A stretch of 64,000 bases of DNA from Curtobacterium sp. GC_Cur_3 (GTDB lineage: Bacteria; Actinomycetota; Actinomycetes; Actinomycetales; Microbacteriaceae), in contig NZ_JALNUI010000001.1 in assembly GCF_026544205.1 (NCBI RefSeq), positions 62,001-126,000 of the forward strand. Reading direction: 5' to 3'. Positions 1-8,249 of this stretch are shown here, one piece after another. Every line of letters starts with the position of its first letter. The first letter of the stretch is position 1. Under the pieces are notes generated by a model. It saw only the letters and a list, made by a program, of their open reading frames with translations. It ran no database searches and had not been told where the DNA came from. The translations under genes and the position numbers were made by a program.

Positions 1-1748
1 GTCATGTACATCGGGCGGTGGGGCTCCGGCGCCTTCGGGGTGCCGTCCTTGACCGCGCGGCCCTTCGACCGCTTCGCCTGGGTCGCCTGGCGTGCACGGA
101 GCAGGTCGCGCACCTGGTCGGGTTCGAGGAGCCCGGGGATGCCGATGAAGTCGAGTTCCTCGAGGGAGCCGATCTCGCCGCCGGTCCCGAACTCGCCGCC
201 GTCGTAGAGGACACGGTCGAAGGAGGCCTGCGAGTCGAGGGCCTCGAAGGGCTGCATGTCGAGCAGGCTCTCGGAGGCGCGGTCCTCCTTGTTGGCCTCG
301 GCGACCATCGCGTCCTCGGGGTTGTACATCCCGTCCTCGGCGTCCTTCGGGCGGTCGAGGGCGTGGTCGCGCTCGAGCTCGAGGGTCGCGGCGAGGGCCA
401 TCAGCCCCGGGACGCTCGGCAGGAACACGGACGCGGTCTCGCCGCGACGACGGGCGCGCACGAAGCGGCCGATCACCTGGGCGAAGAACAGCGGCGTGCT
501 GGCGCTCGTGGCGTACACGCCGACGCAGAGCCGGGGGACGTCGACACCTTCCGACACCATGCGGACGGCGACCATCCAGCGGGAGGTGTCCGCGGCGAAG
601 GCGCCGATGCGGCTCGACCCGGCGGCCTCGTCGGAGAGCACGACCGTGGGCCGCTCCCCCGTGATCTGCTGCAGGATCCTGGCGTAGGCCCGTGCGGTCG
701 TGGTGTCCGTGGCGATGACGAGCCCGCCGGCGTCGGGGACCCCGCGTCGGACCTCGGTCAGGCGCGTGTCGGCGGCCTGGAGCACGGCCGGCATCCACTC
801 GCCCTCGGGCGAGAGCGCCGTGCGCCAGGCCTGTGCGGTGATGTCCTTCGTGACCTGCTCGCCGAGGGACGCCGACATCTCGTCGCCCATCCGGGTCTTC
901 CAGCGCATCTGTCCGGCGTAGGCCATGAACAGGACCGGGCGGACGACGCCGTCGGCGAGGGCGCGGCCGTACCCGTAGTTGTAGTCGGAGATGGACGTGC
1001 GGATGCCCTGCTCGTCGGGGGCGTACTGCACGAACGGGATCGGCGCGGTGTCGGAGCGGAAGGGCGTGCCGGAGAGCGACAGCCGGCGGGTGGCGCCGCT
1101 GAAGGCCTCTCGGATGCCGTCGCCCCACGTCAGGGCGTCGCCGCCGTGGTGGACCTCGTCGAGGACCACGAGCGTGCGGCCGCCCTCGGTGATGCGCTTG
1201 TGGACCTCGGGGTTCATGCCGACCTGGGCGTACGTGATCGCGACGCCCTGGTAGTGCCGGCCGAACATGCCGTCGCCGTTCTTGAACATCGGGTCGATGC
1301 GGATGTTCACGCGGTCCGCGGCGTCGGCCCACTGCCGCTTCAGGTGCTCCGTCGGTGCGACGACCACGATGCGGTCGACGGTTCCGCGGGCCAGGAGCTC
1401 GGTCGCGAGACGCAACGCGAACGTGGTCTTGCCGGCACCGGGGGTCGCGGCGGCGAGGAAGTCGCGCGGCTCGGACTCGAAGTACTTCGTGAGGGCTTCG
1501 ACCTGCCAGGCGCGGAGCTTCGACGCCGTGCCCCAGGCCGCACGGTCCGGGAAGGCCGGGGACAGGTGCTCGGCGGCCGCGTTGCCCGCGATCTCCGCCA
1601 GCTCGGCCGGCGCGAGGTCGAGTTCGGGGCCCTGGCCGCCGTGCCCGTCCGCCGCTGCGCCGGCATGGTCGGCACGGACACCGCCGGGTGCGGCGGGCTG
1701 CTGGTCGTCGTACTCCGCTGCGCTCACTTCAGGCGATTCTACCGTCAC
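1..1748 (-). CDS. DEAD/DEAH-box superfamily 2 helicase (C-terminus cut by window edge)
   Basis: This gene runs off the left edge, so about 582 codons are visible. The GTG start at 1748 overlaps the dinB stop in a GTGA, which implies translational coupling. After an acidic, Ala/Gly-rich N-terminus of about 60 residues there is a superfamily 2 helicase core. Walker A (TPGAGKTT) lies at about residues 100-107 and the DEVH box at about 195-198. An LSLSGTPFRSD motif III follows, and QVIGRFVRARR supplies the motif VI arginine fingers. ATP-driven nucleic-acid unwinding is therefore likely. The layout resembles the UvrB/RAD25-like helicases of actinobacteria, but the substrate is unknown. Lying last in a run with DNA polymerase IV suggests a repair role, which is inference. 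Confidence 0.85.
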   Translation of the reverse strand, partial: MTVESPEVSAAEYDDQQPAAPGGVRADHAGAAADGHGGQGPELDLAPAELAEIAGNAAAEHLSPAFPDRAAWGTASKLRAWQVEALTKYFESEPRDFLAAATPGAGKTTFALRLATELLARGTVDRIVVVAPTEHLKRQWADAADRVNIRIDPMFKNGDGMFGRHYQGVAITYAQVGMNPEVHKRITEGGRTLVVLDEVHHGGDALTWGDGIREAFSGATRRLSLSGTPFRSDTAPIPFVQYAPDEQGIRTSISDYNYGYGRALADGVVRPVLFMAYAGQMRWKTRMGDEMSASLGEQVTKDITAQAWRTALSPEGEWMPAVLQAADTRLTEVRRGVPDAGGLVIATDTTTARAYARILQQITGERPTVVLSDEAAGSSRIGAFAADTSRWMVAVRMVSEGVDVPRLCVGVYATSASTPLFFAQVIGRFVRARRRGETASVFLPSVPGLMALAATLELERDHALDRPKDAEDGMYNPEDAMVAEANKEDRASESLLDMQPFEALDSQASFDRVLYDGGEFGTGGEIGSLEELDFIGIPGLLEPDQVRDLLRARQATQAKRSKGRAVKDGTPKAPEPHRPMYM

Positions 1749-2995
1749 CCGATGTCCTGCCGAGCATGTGGCGGTCGCTGCTGAGATGCACCGCGGACGA
1801 GCGATGCCGGTCGCAGCACGCCGGCACCGAAGCGGGCGGTGACGGCGTCGACGGTCGTCTCGGTCTCCCGCCACGGCGCGTCGTCGTCCCACAGGGCGTT
1901 GCTCGCCGCGGTCGGGACGAGGTTCTCCCCGCGGACACCGATGAGCCGGATGCGGTTGCCCGGCTTGTGCAGCACGTCGTAGAGCTCGACGGCCTCGAGG
2001 TGGATGCGGCGTGCCACGTCGGTCGGCTCGGCCAGGGTGCGGGACCGGGTCAGCGTGGTGAAGTCGGTGTACCGGACCTTGAGCGCGAGGGTCCTGGCCT
2101 GCACCTCGGCGCGGCGCATCCGGACGGCGACCTTCTCGGACAGCCGCAGGAGCTCCCGTGCGACGGCGTCGCGGTCGGTCAGGTCGGTGCCGAAGGTGAC
2201 CTCGTGCCCGATGGACTTCTCGCCGACGGCGGTGTCGACCCGGCGGGGGTCGCGGCCCCACGCGAGGTCGTGCAGGCGCTGCCCACCGGCGGGACCGAGC
2301 AACGACACGAGCGACCCGAGTGGCGTCGTCGCGAGGTCCCCGACCGTGCGGAGCCCGCGGTTCTCGAGGGTCTCCTGCGTCTTGCCGCCGACGCCCCAGA
2401 GCGCGGACACCGGCTGGGGGTGCAGGAACGCGACCGTGTCGGCGGCCGGCACGACGAGGAGCCCGTCCGGCTTGGACCGGCTGGAGGCGAGCTTCGCCAC
2501 GAACTTCGTCGACGCGGCGCCGACGGAGCAGTGCAGCCCAGTCTCGGCGAACACCGCTCGACGGATGGCCTGGCCGATCTCCCACGGCGTGCCGTACAGC
2601 CGCAGGGCACCGGCGACGTCGAGGAAGGCCTCGTCGATGCCGAGACGCTCGACCTGCGGGGTGAACTGCTCGAACACCCGCATCACGGCGCGGGACTTGG
2701 CCTGGTACTTCTCGAAGTGCGGTTCGACGATCACCGCGCCCGGGCAGCGGCGCTTGGCGACGGCCATCGGCATCGCGGAGTTGATGCCGTACTTGCGTGC
2801 TTCGTACGTGGCGGCGGTGACGACCGAGCGGTCCGAGTCGTGCCCGACGATCACGGGCAGGCCGACGAGGTCGGGGCGGTCGAGCAGTTCGACGGAGGCG
2901 AAGAAGGCGTCCATGTCGACGTGCAGCACCGTCGCGGTGACGTCTGCGACCGGCTGGTCGGAGACGAGCCGGTTGCGTCCGTCCTGCTTGCTCAC
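1745..2995 (-). CDS. dinB: DNA polymerase IV (Y-family translesion polymerase)
   Basis: Error-prone polymerase that extends primers past DNA lesions. The protein has 416 residues, a usual length. The N-terminal catalytic motif HVDMDAFF holds metal-binding Asp27, and GIDEAFLD near residue 120 supplies the Asp-Glu pair (Asp121, Glu122). A helix-hairpin-helix region (ALWGVGGKTQETLENRG) and a little-finger domain follow. I chose GTG 2995 because it overlaps the stop of the upstream acyl-CoA dehydrogenase-like gene (GTGA) and gives the normal N-terminus; in-frame sequence further upstream has no family similarity. The stop overlaps the helicase start in the same way, so three genes are coupled. 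I saw no clear LexA box, and the start lies inside the upstream coding sequence. Confidence 0.93.
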   Translation of the reverse strand: MSKQDGRNRLVSDQPVADVTATVLHVDMDAFFASVELLDRPDLVGLPVIVGHDSDRSVVTAATYEARKYGINSAMPMAVAKRRCPGAVIVEPHFEKYQAKSRAVMRVFEQFTPQVERLGIDEAFLDVAGALRLYGTPWEIGQAIRRAVFAETGLHCSVGAASTKFVAKLASSRSKPDGLLVVPAADTVAFLHPQPVSALWGVGGKTQETLENRGLRTVGDLATTPLGSLVSLLGPAGGQRLHDLAWGRDPRRVDTAVGEKSIGHEVTFGTDLTDRDAVARELLRLSEKVAVRMRRAEVQARTLALKVRYTDFTTLTRSRTLAEPTDVARRIHLEAVELYDVLHKPGNRIRLIGVRGENLVPTAASNALWDDDAPWRETETTVDAVTARFGAGVLRPASLVRGASQQRPPHARQDIG

Positions 2996-4269
2996 GAGGA
3001 GATGGTGCCACCGGCCGCCGACATCGGCGCCGCGACGGGCCCGGGCGCCGCCGACGCGTCCGGCGCCGCGACCGGCCCGGGTGTTGCCGACGGGTCCGGC
3101 GCCGCGACCGGCCCGAGCACGGCGGACGCGATCGTCCTGGCCGCCGAGTCCCTGGTCGACGGGTGGTACTGCCCGGCGCGGACGTCCCTGGCCAGGCGGG
3201 CGAGCTCGCCCGTCGCCCGGAACGCGCCCCCGCCGACGACCCGCGTCGCCTCGTCCACCACGTGCTGCGCGGTGTCGACCGTCCGCGCCTTCGTGCCCAC
3301 GAGCAGCGGGAACCACCGTGCCCCGTGGTCCTCGAGCTCGTCGACGTCCCGGGCGAGCGCGTCGACCTGCAGCGCGACCGCGTCGACCGCGCCCTGCATG
3401 TCCGCCACCGCACGCCGGACGTCCGGGTCGTCGGCGCGTGCCCGGCCGTCCAGCCCGTGCCGGTCACGGACGTGCGCCACCGTGAGCTCGACCGCTCGCT
3501 CCGCGATGCCGACGTACACGGAGGCGACGAGGAGCTCGAACGCCGCGAACACCCCGAACACCAGCGGGTCGGCCGTCGGACCCACGGGCAGCGACCGCAC
3601 GATCCGGTCCGCCGGCACGTGGACGCCCTCGAGCAGGGTCGTCCGGCTCTGGGTCGCCCGCATGCCGAGCGTGTCCCAGTCGTCCAGGTGTCGGATGCCG
3701 CCGTCGGACCGCAGCGCGAAGCCGTGCACCAGCCGTGGTTCGGCGCCGCTGACGTCCTTGCCGAAGACACTGAGCACGTCCCACGCCGGTGCCAGGGACG
3801 TGGAGACCTTCGTCCCGCTGAAGCGGTAGCCGCCGTCGCCGTCCGGCACCGCGTCGGTCAGCGAGTCGAACAGCACGCGGTCGTTGCCGGGTTCGCTCAC
3901 CCCGAAGGCGAGCAGGCGGTCCGCCGCGGCGTGCGTCGTGACGGACTGGAGGAACGACTCACCCCGCGCGGACACACTGCGGGCCGCCTGCACCCAGACC
4001 TGGTGCATCCCGAGCCCGAGTGCCGTCGCCGGTGCGGCCCGGGCGAGGCGACGCTGCACGGCCGCCGTGGCGCGGAGTCCGAGCCCGCTGCCGCCGTCCG
4101 CGACCGGCACGCCGATCCGCAGGTAGCCGGCCGCCCGGAGCTCGTCGAGGTCCTCCGCCGCGAAGGCGTTCTCGGCGTCGTACCGGGGTGCCCGCTCCGC
4201 GACGCGGACGAGCAGGTCCTCGGGGAGGGTCCAGGGGCGGCTGCCGCCGGACGAGTTGGCCTCGGTCAT
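2992..4269 (-). CDS. Acyl-CoA dehydrogenase family flavoprotein
   Basis: FAD-dependent enzyme of the acyl-CoA dehydrogenase superfamily, 425 residues. The family middle domain is visible (GVSEPGNDR at about 124-132, FSGTKVSTSLAPAWDVLSVF at about 150-169, DTLGMRATQSR at about 203-213), followed by the helical C-terminal domain. The usual C-terminal EGT-type motif carrying the catalytic glutamate is not seen. Instead there is RDVRAGQYHPSTRD, as in branches that include DszC-like flavin monooxygenases, so a classic beta-oxidation dehydrogenase is uncertain. The last 40 or so residues are a Pro/Ala/Gly tail made of 12-residue repeats from a 36-bp DNA repeat. The ATG at 4269 lies only 11 bases from the start of the divergent hydrolase gene. 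Confidence 0.8.
   Translation of the reverse strand: MTEANSSGGSRPWTLPEDLLVRVAERAPRYDAENAFAAEDLDELRAAGYLRIGVPVADGGSGLGLRATAAVQRRLARAAPATALGLGMHQVWVQAARSVSARGESFLQSVTTHAAADRLLAFGVSEPGNDRVLFDSLTDAVPDGDGGYRFSGTKVSTSLAPAWDVLSVFGKDVSGAEPRLVHGFALRSDGGIRHLDDWDTLGMRATQSRTTLLEGVHVPADRIVRSLPVGPTADPLVFGVFAAFELLVASVYVGIAERAVELTVAHVRDRHGLDGRARADDPDVRRAVADMQGAVDAVALQVDALARDVDELEDHGARWFPLLVGTKARTVDTAQHVVDEATRVVGGGAFRATGELARLARDVRAGQYHPSTRDSAARTIASAVLGPVAAPDPSATPGPVAAPDASAAPGPVAAPMSAAGGTISS
3029..3120. repeat. 36-bp tandem repeat, 2.5 copies, in the 3' end of the acyl-CoA dehydrogenase-like gene
   Basis: Copy 1 is 3029-3064, copy 2 is 3065-3100 and a partial copy is 3101-3120. The unit begins gccgcgac and ends gtccggc. 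The copies differ at a few positions (for example cgccg against tgttg). The length is a multiple of three, so the repeat adds 12-residue Pro/Ala/Gly units to the protein tail just before the dinB overlap. Confidence 0.9.
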
Positions 4270-4280
4270 GGCACGAGACT

Positions 4281-5081
4281 ATGGTCCGAACCGTGTCAGA
4301 TCGTCATCCCTGGTCCAGGTACGTCGCGATCGGTGACTCGTTCACCGAGGGGCTCGGTGACCCCGACCCCGGAGCACCGGGTGGGAACCGCGGCTGGGCC
4401 GACCGGGTCGCCGAGGTCCTCGCGGGCCGGACGGACGACTTCGCCTACGCCAACGTCGCCGTCCGTGGCCGCCTGCTGCAGCAGATCATCGACGAACAGA
4501 CCGAGCAGGCGCTCGCGCTCCGCCCCGACCTCGTCACGGTGTCCGCCGGCGGCAACGACATCATCCGCCCGGGCTCGGACCCGGACGAGGTCGCCGCACG
4601 CTTCGACCGGCTCGTCGCCGACCTGCGCCGCGACGGCGCGACCGTCGTCGTGTTCACCGGGCCCGACGTCGGCATGACCCCGGTCCTCGGGCTGGTCCGC
4701 GGCAAGGCCGCCATCTACAACGAGCACATCCACGCGATCGCCCTGAAGCACGGCGCGCTGGTGGCGGACATGTGGGCACTCCGTGTGCTGCGGGACCCGC
4801 GCATGTGGGCGCCGGACCGCCTGCACCACTCGCCCGTCGGCCACGCCACGATCGCGGCCGCGGTGCTCGACACGCTCGGCGTCGACCACGAACTCGAGCC
4901 GTTCACCCCCGAACCGCTCGCCGCCCGACCCTGGCGTGAGGCCCGCGCGGAGGACCTCGGCTGGGCGCGCGAGTACCTGGTGCCGTGGGTCGTCCGGCGC
5001 ATCCGGCACACGTCCTCGGGCGACGGCATCAGCCCGAAGCGGCCGGAGCTGCAGCCGTTCGGCGGTCGGGACCAGGCCTAG
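4281..5081 (+). CDS. SGNH/GDSL-family hydrolase
   Basis: Predicted lipase/esterase-type hydrolase of 266 residues. The GDSF block is at residues 18-21 (nucleophile Ser20). The oxyanion asparagine is in SAGGNDI, and the C-terminal DRLHHSPVGH carries the Asp and His of the triad. There is no signal peptide or membrane segment, so it is probably cytoplasmic. The start is ATG 4281 or the in-frame GTG 4293. Either leaves almost no 5' leader, because the divergent gene starts at 4269. The last codon shares a palindromic CTAG with the stop of the convergent carboxypeptidase. The substrate cannot be read from the sequence. Confidence 0.88.
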   Translation: MVRTVSDRHPWSRYVAIGDSFTEGLGDPDPGAPGGNRGWADRVAEVLAGRTDDFAYANVAVRGRLLQQIIDEQTEQALALRPDLVTVSAGGNDIIRPGSDPDEVAARFDRLVADLRRDGATVVVFTGPDVGMTPVLGLVRGKAAIYNEHIHAIALKHGALVADMWALRVLRDPRMWAPDRLHHSPVGHATIAAAVLDTLGVDHELEPFTPEPLAARPWREARAEDLGWAREYLVPWVVRRIRHTSSGDGISPKRPELQPFGGRDQA

Positions 5082-6325
5082 ACGCCGTCGGTGGACGTGC
5101 CCTGGAACGGGTTCGTCCACCGCCACCAGACGCCCGGGTCCGGGATGTCCTGCTCGAGGACGAGCGGCACCGACACCGGCGCGTGGTCCGAGACGTCGAA
5201 CCGCACCCGACCGACCCGCTCCCCCTTCGTCCCGAGGGTCACGGCGTCGAGCTTCGTCGTCGCCCGCACGGTGGCCTTCCCCCACACCAGCACCTGCGCG
5301 GCCGACCGGGTGACGGCGTCGGTCTCGTCCTTCCACGGGGTCGAGTAGGTCCCGAAGGACTGCCCGCCGTGGGTCAGCGTCACCACGTGGAAGCCGTCCG
5401 CGACCGAGTGCAGCAGGCGCTGGACGTCCCCGTCGAGGGTGTCGTGGTCGACCCCGCCGAGCATCGCCCCGACGACCGTCACGGTGCGCCCACCCCGCTC
5501 GTACTGTGCCGCGAACAGCAGGCACGCACCGGCCTCGTCGAGCGTGCCGGTCTTGATGCCCTCCACCCCGTCGATCCCGAGGAGCTTGTTCGAGTTCTCG
5601 ATGTCCCCGACACCCGGGATCGACACGGTCTTCGTGCCGACCACCTCCTTCACCACGGGGTTCGCGAGGGCGAGCTGCCCGAGGTCCACCAGGTCGGTCG
5701 CCGTGGACTTGTTGTCGGCGTCGAGGCCCGTCGGTTCCTCGATCGTGGTGTGGTCGAGGTCGTGCGCGGTCAGCCACGACGCAGCGGCCTCCTCGTAGGC
5801 GTCGAGCGAGCCGAACGCCCAGATCGCCAGCGCGCCGGCGTAGTTGTTCGCGGACTTCATGAGCATGACCTGCAGCGTCTGGTGCTCGGACAGCCGGAGA
5901 CCCGCCGGCATCGGGGCGACCTCCCCGTTGACCGCGAGGTACTTGGCGTACAGGCCCTGCATCTCCGGCGTGAAGGCGATCGACGGGCCGTCCTGGCCGG
6001 CGCGCAGCGGCTTGGCGTCGAGGACCACGAGCGCGGTCACGACCTTCGAGATGCTCGCGATCGACCGACGCTGCTCGTCCCCGCTCGTCCGCAGGCTCTC
6101 CGGGAAGTCGGTGGCCTCGACCGCCGTGGCGCCGTACCCCGGGAAGTCCAGCGCCGGCACCGTCGAGGTCGGAGCGGCGTACCGGGTGGTCGTCGCGCTC
6201 GCCGGGGAGAACGGCACCAGGGCAGCGGCCACGAGGTAGGCGACAGCCAGGAGCAGCACGGCGACGACCGCGATCGTCACCGGTCGGCGGACGGCGGAGC
6301 GGGGGCGGCGGACGACACGGGACAC
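5078..6325 (-). CDS. D-alanyl-D-alanine carboxypeptidase (peptidase S11, PBP5-like)
   Basis: Penicillin-binding protein that trims the terminal D-Ala of peptidoglycan stem peptides outside the membrane. The 415-residue protein has an N-terminal membrane anchor or signal (about residues 16-38) after a basic stretch. The active-site motifs are complete: SxxK as SISK (91-94), SxN as SANN, and KTG within GIKTGTLDEAG. GTG 6325 was chosen because it places the basic stretch directly before the hydrophobic segment; longer reading frames upstream add only GC-rich shadow sequence. The stop overlaps the SGNH hydrolase stop on the other strand. It appears to be a single-gene unit. Confidence 0.93.
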   Translation of the reverse strand: MSRVVRRPRSAVRRPVTIAVVAVLLLAVAYLVAAALVPFSPASATTTRYAAPTSTVPALDFPGYGATAVEATDFPESLRTSGDEQRRSIASISKVVTALVVLDAKPLRAGQDGPSIAFTPEMQGLYAKYLAVNGEVAPMPAGLRLSEHQTLQVMLMKSANNYAGALAIWAFGSLDAYEEAAASWLTAHDLDHTTIEEPTGLDADNKSTATDLVDLGQLALANPVVKEVVGTKTVSIPGVGDIENSNKLLGIDGVEGIKTGTLDEAGACLLFAAQYERGGRTVTVVGAMLGGVDHDTLDGDVQRLLHSVADGFHVVTLTHGGQSFGTYSTPWKDETDAVTRSAAQVLVWGKATVRATTKLDAVTLGTKGERVGRVRFDVSDHAPVSVPLVLEQDIPDPGVWWRWTNPFQGTSTDGV

Positions 6326-6414
6326 GACAGCCGAGCGTACCGGCGGTGTGGACCGGCCATCCGTGGAACCGCCGGGCTGTGGAGAACGCGGGACGGGCCT
6401 CCAGGCCGGGTCCG

Positions 6415-7233
6415 TCAGCGCCGGGCGCGCTGGGCGGCGGCGACCGCCCAGAGCCCCACGGCGCTCGCCGCGGCGACGTTCAACGAGTCCACGCCGTGGT
6501 GCATCGGGATCCGCACGGTCGTGTCGGCGGCGGCGATGGCCGCCGGCGTCAGGCCCTGCCCCTCGGTGCCCATCACGAGCGCGACCCGTTCCGGGACGTC
6601 CGCGGCGAAGACGTCCAGGTCGACGGAGCGGTCCGTCAGCGCCATCGCGGCGAGGTGGAAGCCCTGGTCCCGCAGTTCCTCCCCCGCGGCCGGCCAGTCG
6701 CCGATGCGGGTCCACGGCACCTGCAGGACGGTGCCCATGCTGACGCGGACGCTCCGTCGGTACAGCGGGTCGGCGCACCGCGGGCTGACGAGCACGGCGT
6801 CCGCGCCGAGGCCGGCGACGCTCCGGAAGACCGCACCGACGTTGGTGTGGTCGACGATGTCCTCGAGCACGACGACCAGGCGGGCGTCGCGGACGACGTC
6901 GGCCACGGTCGGCAGCCCGGGCCGCTGCATCGACGCGATCGCGCCCCGGTGCATGCGGAAGCCGGTGAGCTCCTCGAGCAGCGCGTCCGGCCCGACGAAG
7001 ACGGGTCCGTCGTGCCCGGCGACGAGGGGCAGCACGTCGTCGAGCCACTTCTCCTGCACGAGCACGCTCCGCGGGACGTGTCCGGCGCCGATCGCTCGCT
7101 CGATGACCGTGCTCGACTCGGCGATGTACAGGCCGCCCTCGGGTTCGCTGACCCGCCGGAGCGCGACGTCCGTCAGCCGCGCGAAGTCGTCGAGGCGTGG
7201 GTCGTCGAGGGAGTCGATGCGGACGGGGTGCAC
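6415..7233 (-). CDS. TrmH/SpoU-family RNA 2'-O-methyltransferase
   Basis: SPOUT-class, S-adenosylmethionine-dependent RNA ribose methyltransferase, 272 residues. The three SpoU motifs are visible: HTNVGAVFRSVAGLGAD (motif 1), MGTEGQGL (motif 2) and IPMHHGVDSLNVAAASAV (motif 3, which forms the knotted SAM site). The N-terminal part resembles the substrate-binding domain of rRNA guanosine or tRNA methyltransferases of this family. The exact target is not determined. GTG 7233 gives a start at HPVRIDSLDDPRL, as in homologues. It is divergent from the sirtuin gene, with about 95 bp between them. Confidence 0.88.
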   Translation of the reverse strand: MHPVRIDSLDDPRLDDFARLTDVALRRVSEPEGGLYIAESSTVIERAIGAGHVPRSVLVQEKWLDDVLPLVAGHDGPVFVGPDALLEELTGFRMHRGAIASMQRPGLPTVADVVRDARLVVVLEDIVDHTNVGAVFRSVAGLGADAVLVSPRCADPLYRRSVRVSMGTVLQVPWTRIGDWPAAGEELRDQGFHLAAMALTDRSVDLDVFAADVPERVALVMGTEGQGLTPAAIAAADTTVRIPMHHGVDSLNVAAASAVGLWAVAAAQRARR

Positions 7234-7329
7234 GGGTCTCGTTCCGGTCGGGCGGCGGTGGCTGGCGACCGAGCCGTCGTGGACGGGAAGTGGCGGGGCC
7301 GGTCGGCTGTTGAGGGTACCGTGAACCTG

Positions 7330-8163
7330 ATGGCGACGAGCGACGCGACGAGCACCGACCTCGACCAGGCCGCTGCGCTGCTGGCGGGGAAGCGGATCGC
7401 CGTGCTGTCCGGGGCCGGGCTCAGCACCGACTCCGGCATCCCCGACTACCGCGGCGCCGGCCGGGTGGTGCGGAAGCCCATGACCTTCCAGGAGTTCCTG
7501 GCCGACCCGGGCAAGCGCCAGCGGTACTGGGCCGGGTCGCACCTCGGCTGGCGCACCTTCGCCGCCGCGCGGCCGAACGACGGCCACCGTGCCCTCGCCG
7601 CGCTCGAGGACCGTGGTGTCGTCACCGGGGTCATCACCCAGAACGTCGACGGGCTGCACCTGCGCGCCGGCTCACGTCGGGTCGTGGAGATCCACGGGTC
7701 GATGGACCGCGCCCTCTGCCTGACGTGCGGACAGGTGTTCGCCCGCGCCGACCTCGCCGCGACCATCGACCGGGCGAACCCGTGGATCGACGAACCCGGG
7801 TCCGTGCAGCTCCAGCCGGACGGCGACGTGGAGATCACCGACGTCGAGCGCTTCGTGGTGCCGGGCTGCTCGGTCTGCGGCGGGGTGCTGAAGCCGGACG
7901 TCGTCTTCTTCGGCGAGTTCGTCCCCACGGAGAAGTTCACCGAGTCGGTGTCGATCGTGGCCGACGCGGACGCGCTGCTCGTCGTCGGGTCCTCGCTCAC
8001 GGTGAACTCCGGCGTGCGGCTCGTCGACCACGCCGCCCGGCGGAAGCACCCCGTCGTGATCGTGAACCGCGGCGCCACCAGGAGCGACCGCCGCGCCGCC
8101 GTGAAGATCGAGGGCGGCACCACCGAGACGCTCGTCGCCCTGGCGGAGCGCCTGGCGCACTGA
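7330..8163 (+). CDS. Sir2-family NAD-dependent protein deacylase
   Basis: Sirtuin of 277 residues that removes acyl groups from lysines using NAD. Visible motifs are the NAD-binding GAGLSTDSGIPDYRG (residues 28-42), TQNVDGLH (103-110), the catalytic His122 in EIHG, and two Cys pairs (C130/C133 and C180/C183) for the structural zinc. GSS and VNRG near the end close the Rossmann fold. ATG 7330 is chosen; an in-frame GTG at 7321 is also possible. Protein targets are unknown. The phosphatase gene follows on the same strand after 86 bases. Confidence 0.93.
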   Translation: MATSDATSTDLDQAAALLAGKRIAVLSGAGLSTDSGIPDYRGAGRVVRKPMTFQEFLADPGKRQRYWAGSHLGWRTFAAARPNDGHRALAALEDRGVVTGVITQNVDGLHLRAGSRRVVEIHGSMDRALCLTCGQVFARADLAATIDRANPWIDEPGSVQLQPDGDVEITDVERFVVPGCSVCGGVLKPDVVFFGEFVPTEKFTESVSIVADADALLVVGSSLTVNSGVRLVDHAARRKHPVVIVNRGATRSDRRAAVKIEGGTTETLVALAERLAH

Positions 8164-8249
8164 CGGAGCACGCCCGGCTGCCCGTCGCGCTCCCGGCCGC
8201 TCGTCGCGCACTGACGGGCCCGCTCGGGCCGCTCTGTCATGATCGTGGT

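Noticed and set aside
2995-3316. N-terminal extension of DNA polymerase IV to 3316
   Set aside because: In-frame sequence continues upstream but has no similarity to the family and is antisense-frame noise within the dehydrogenase-like gene; the GTGA overlap start fits better.
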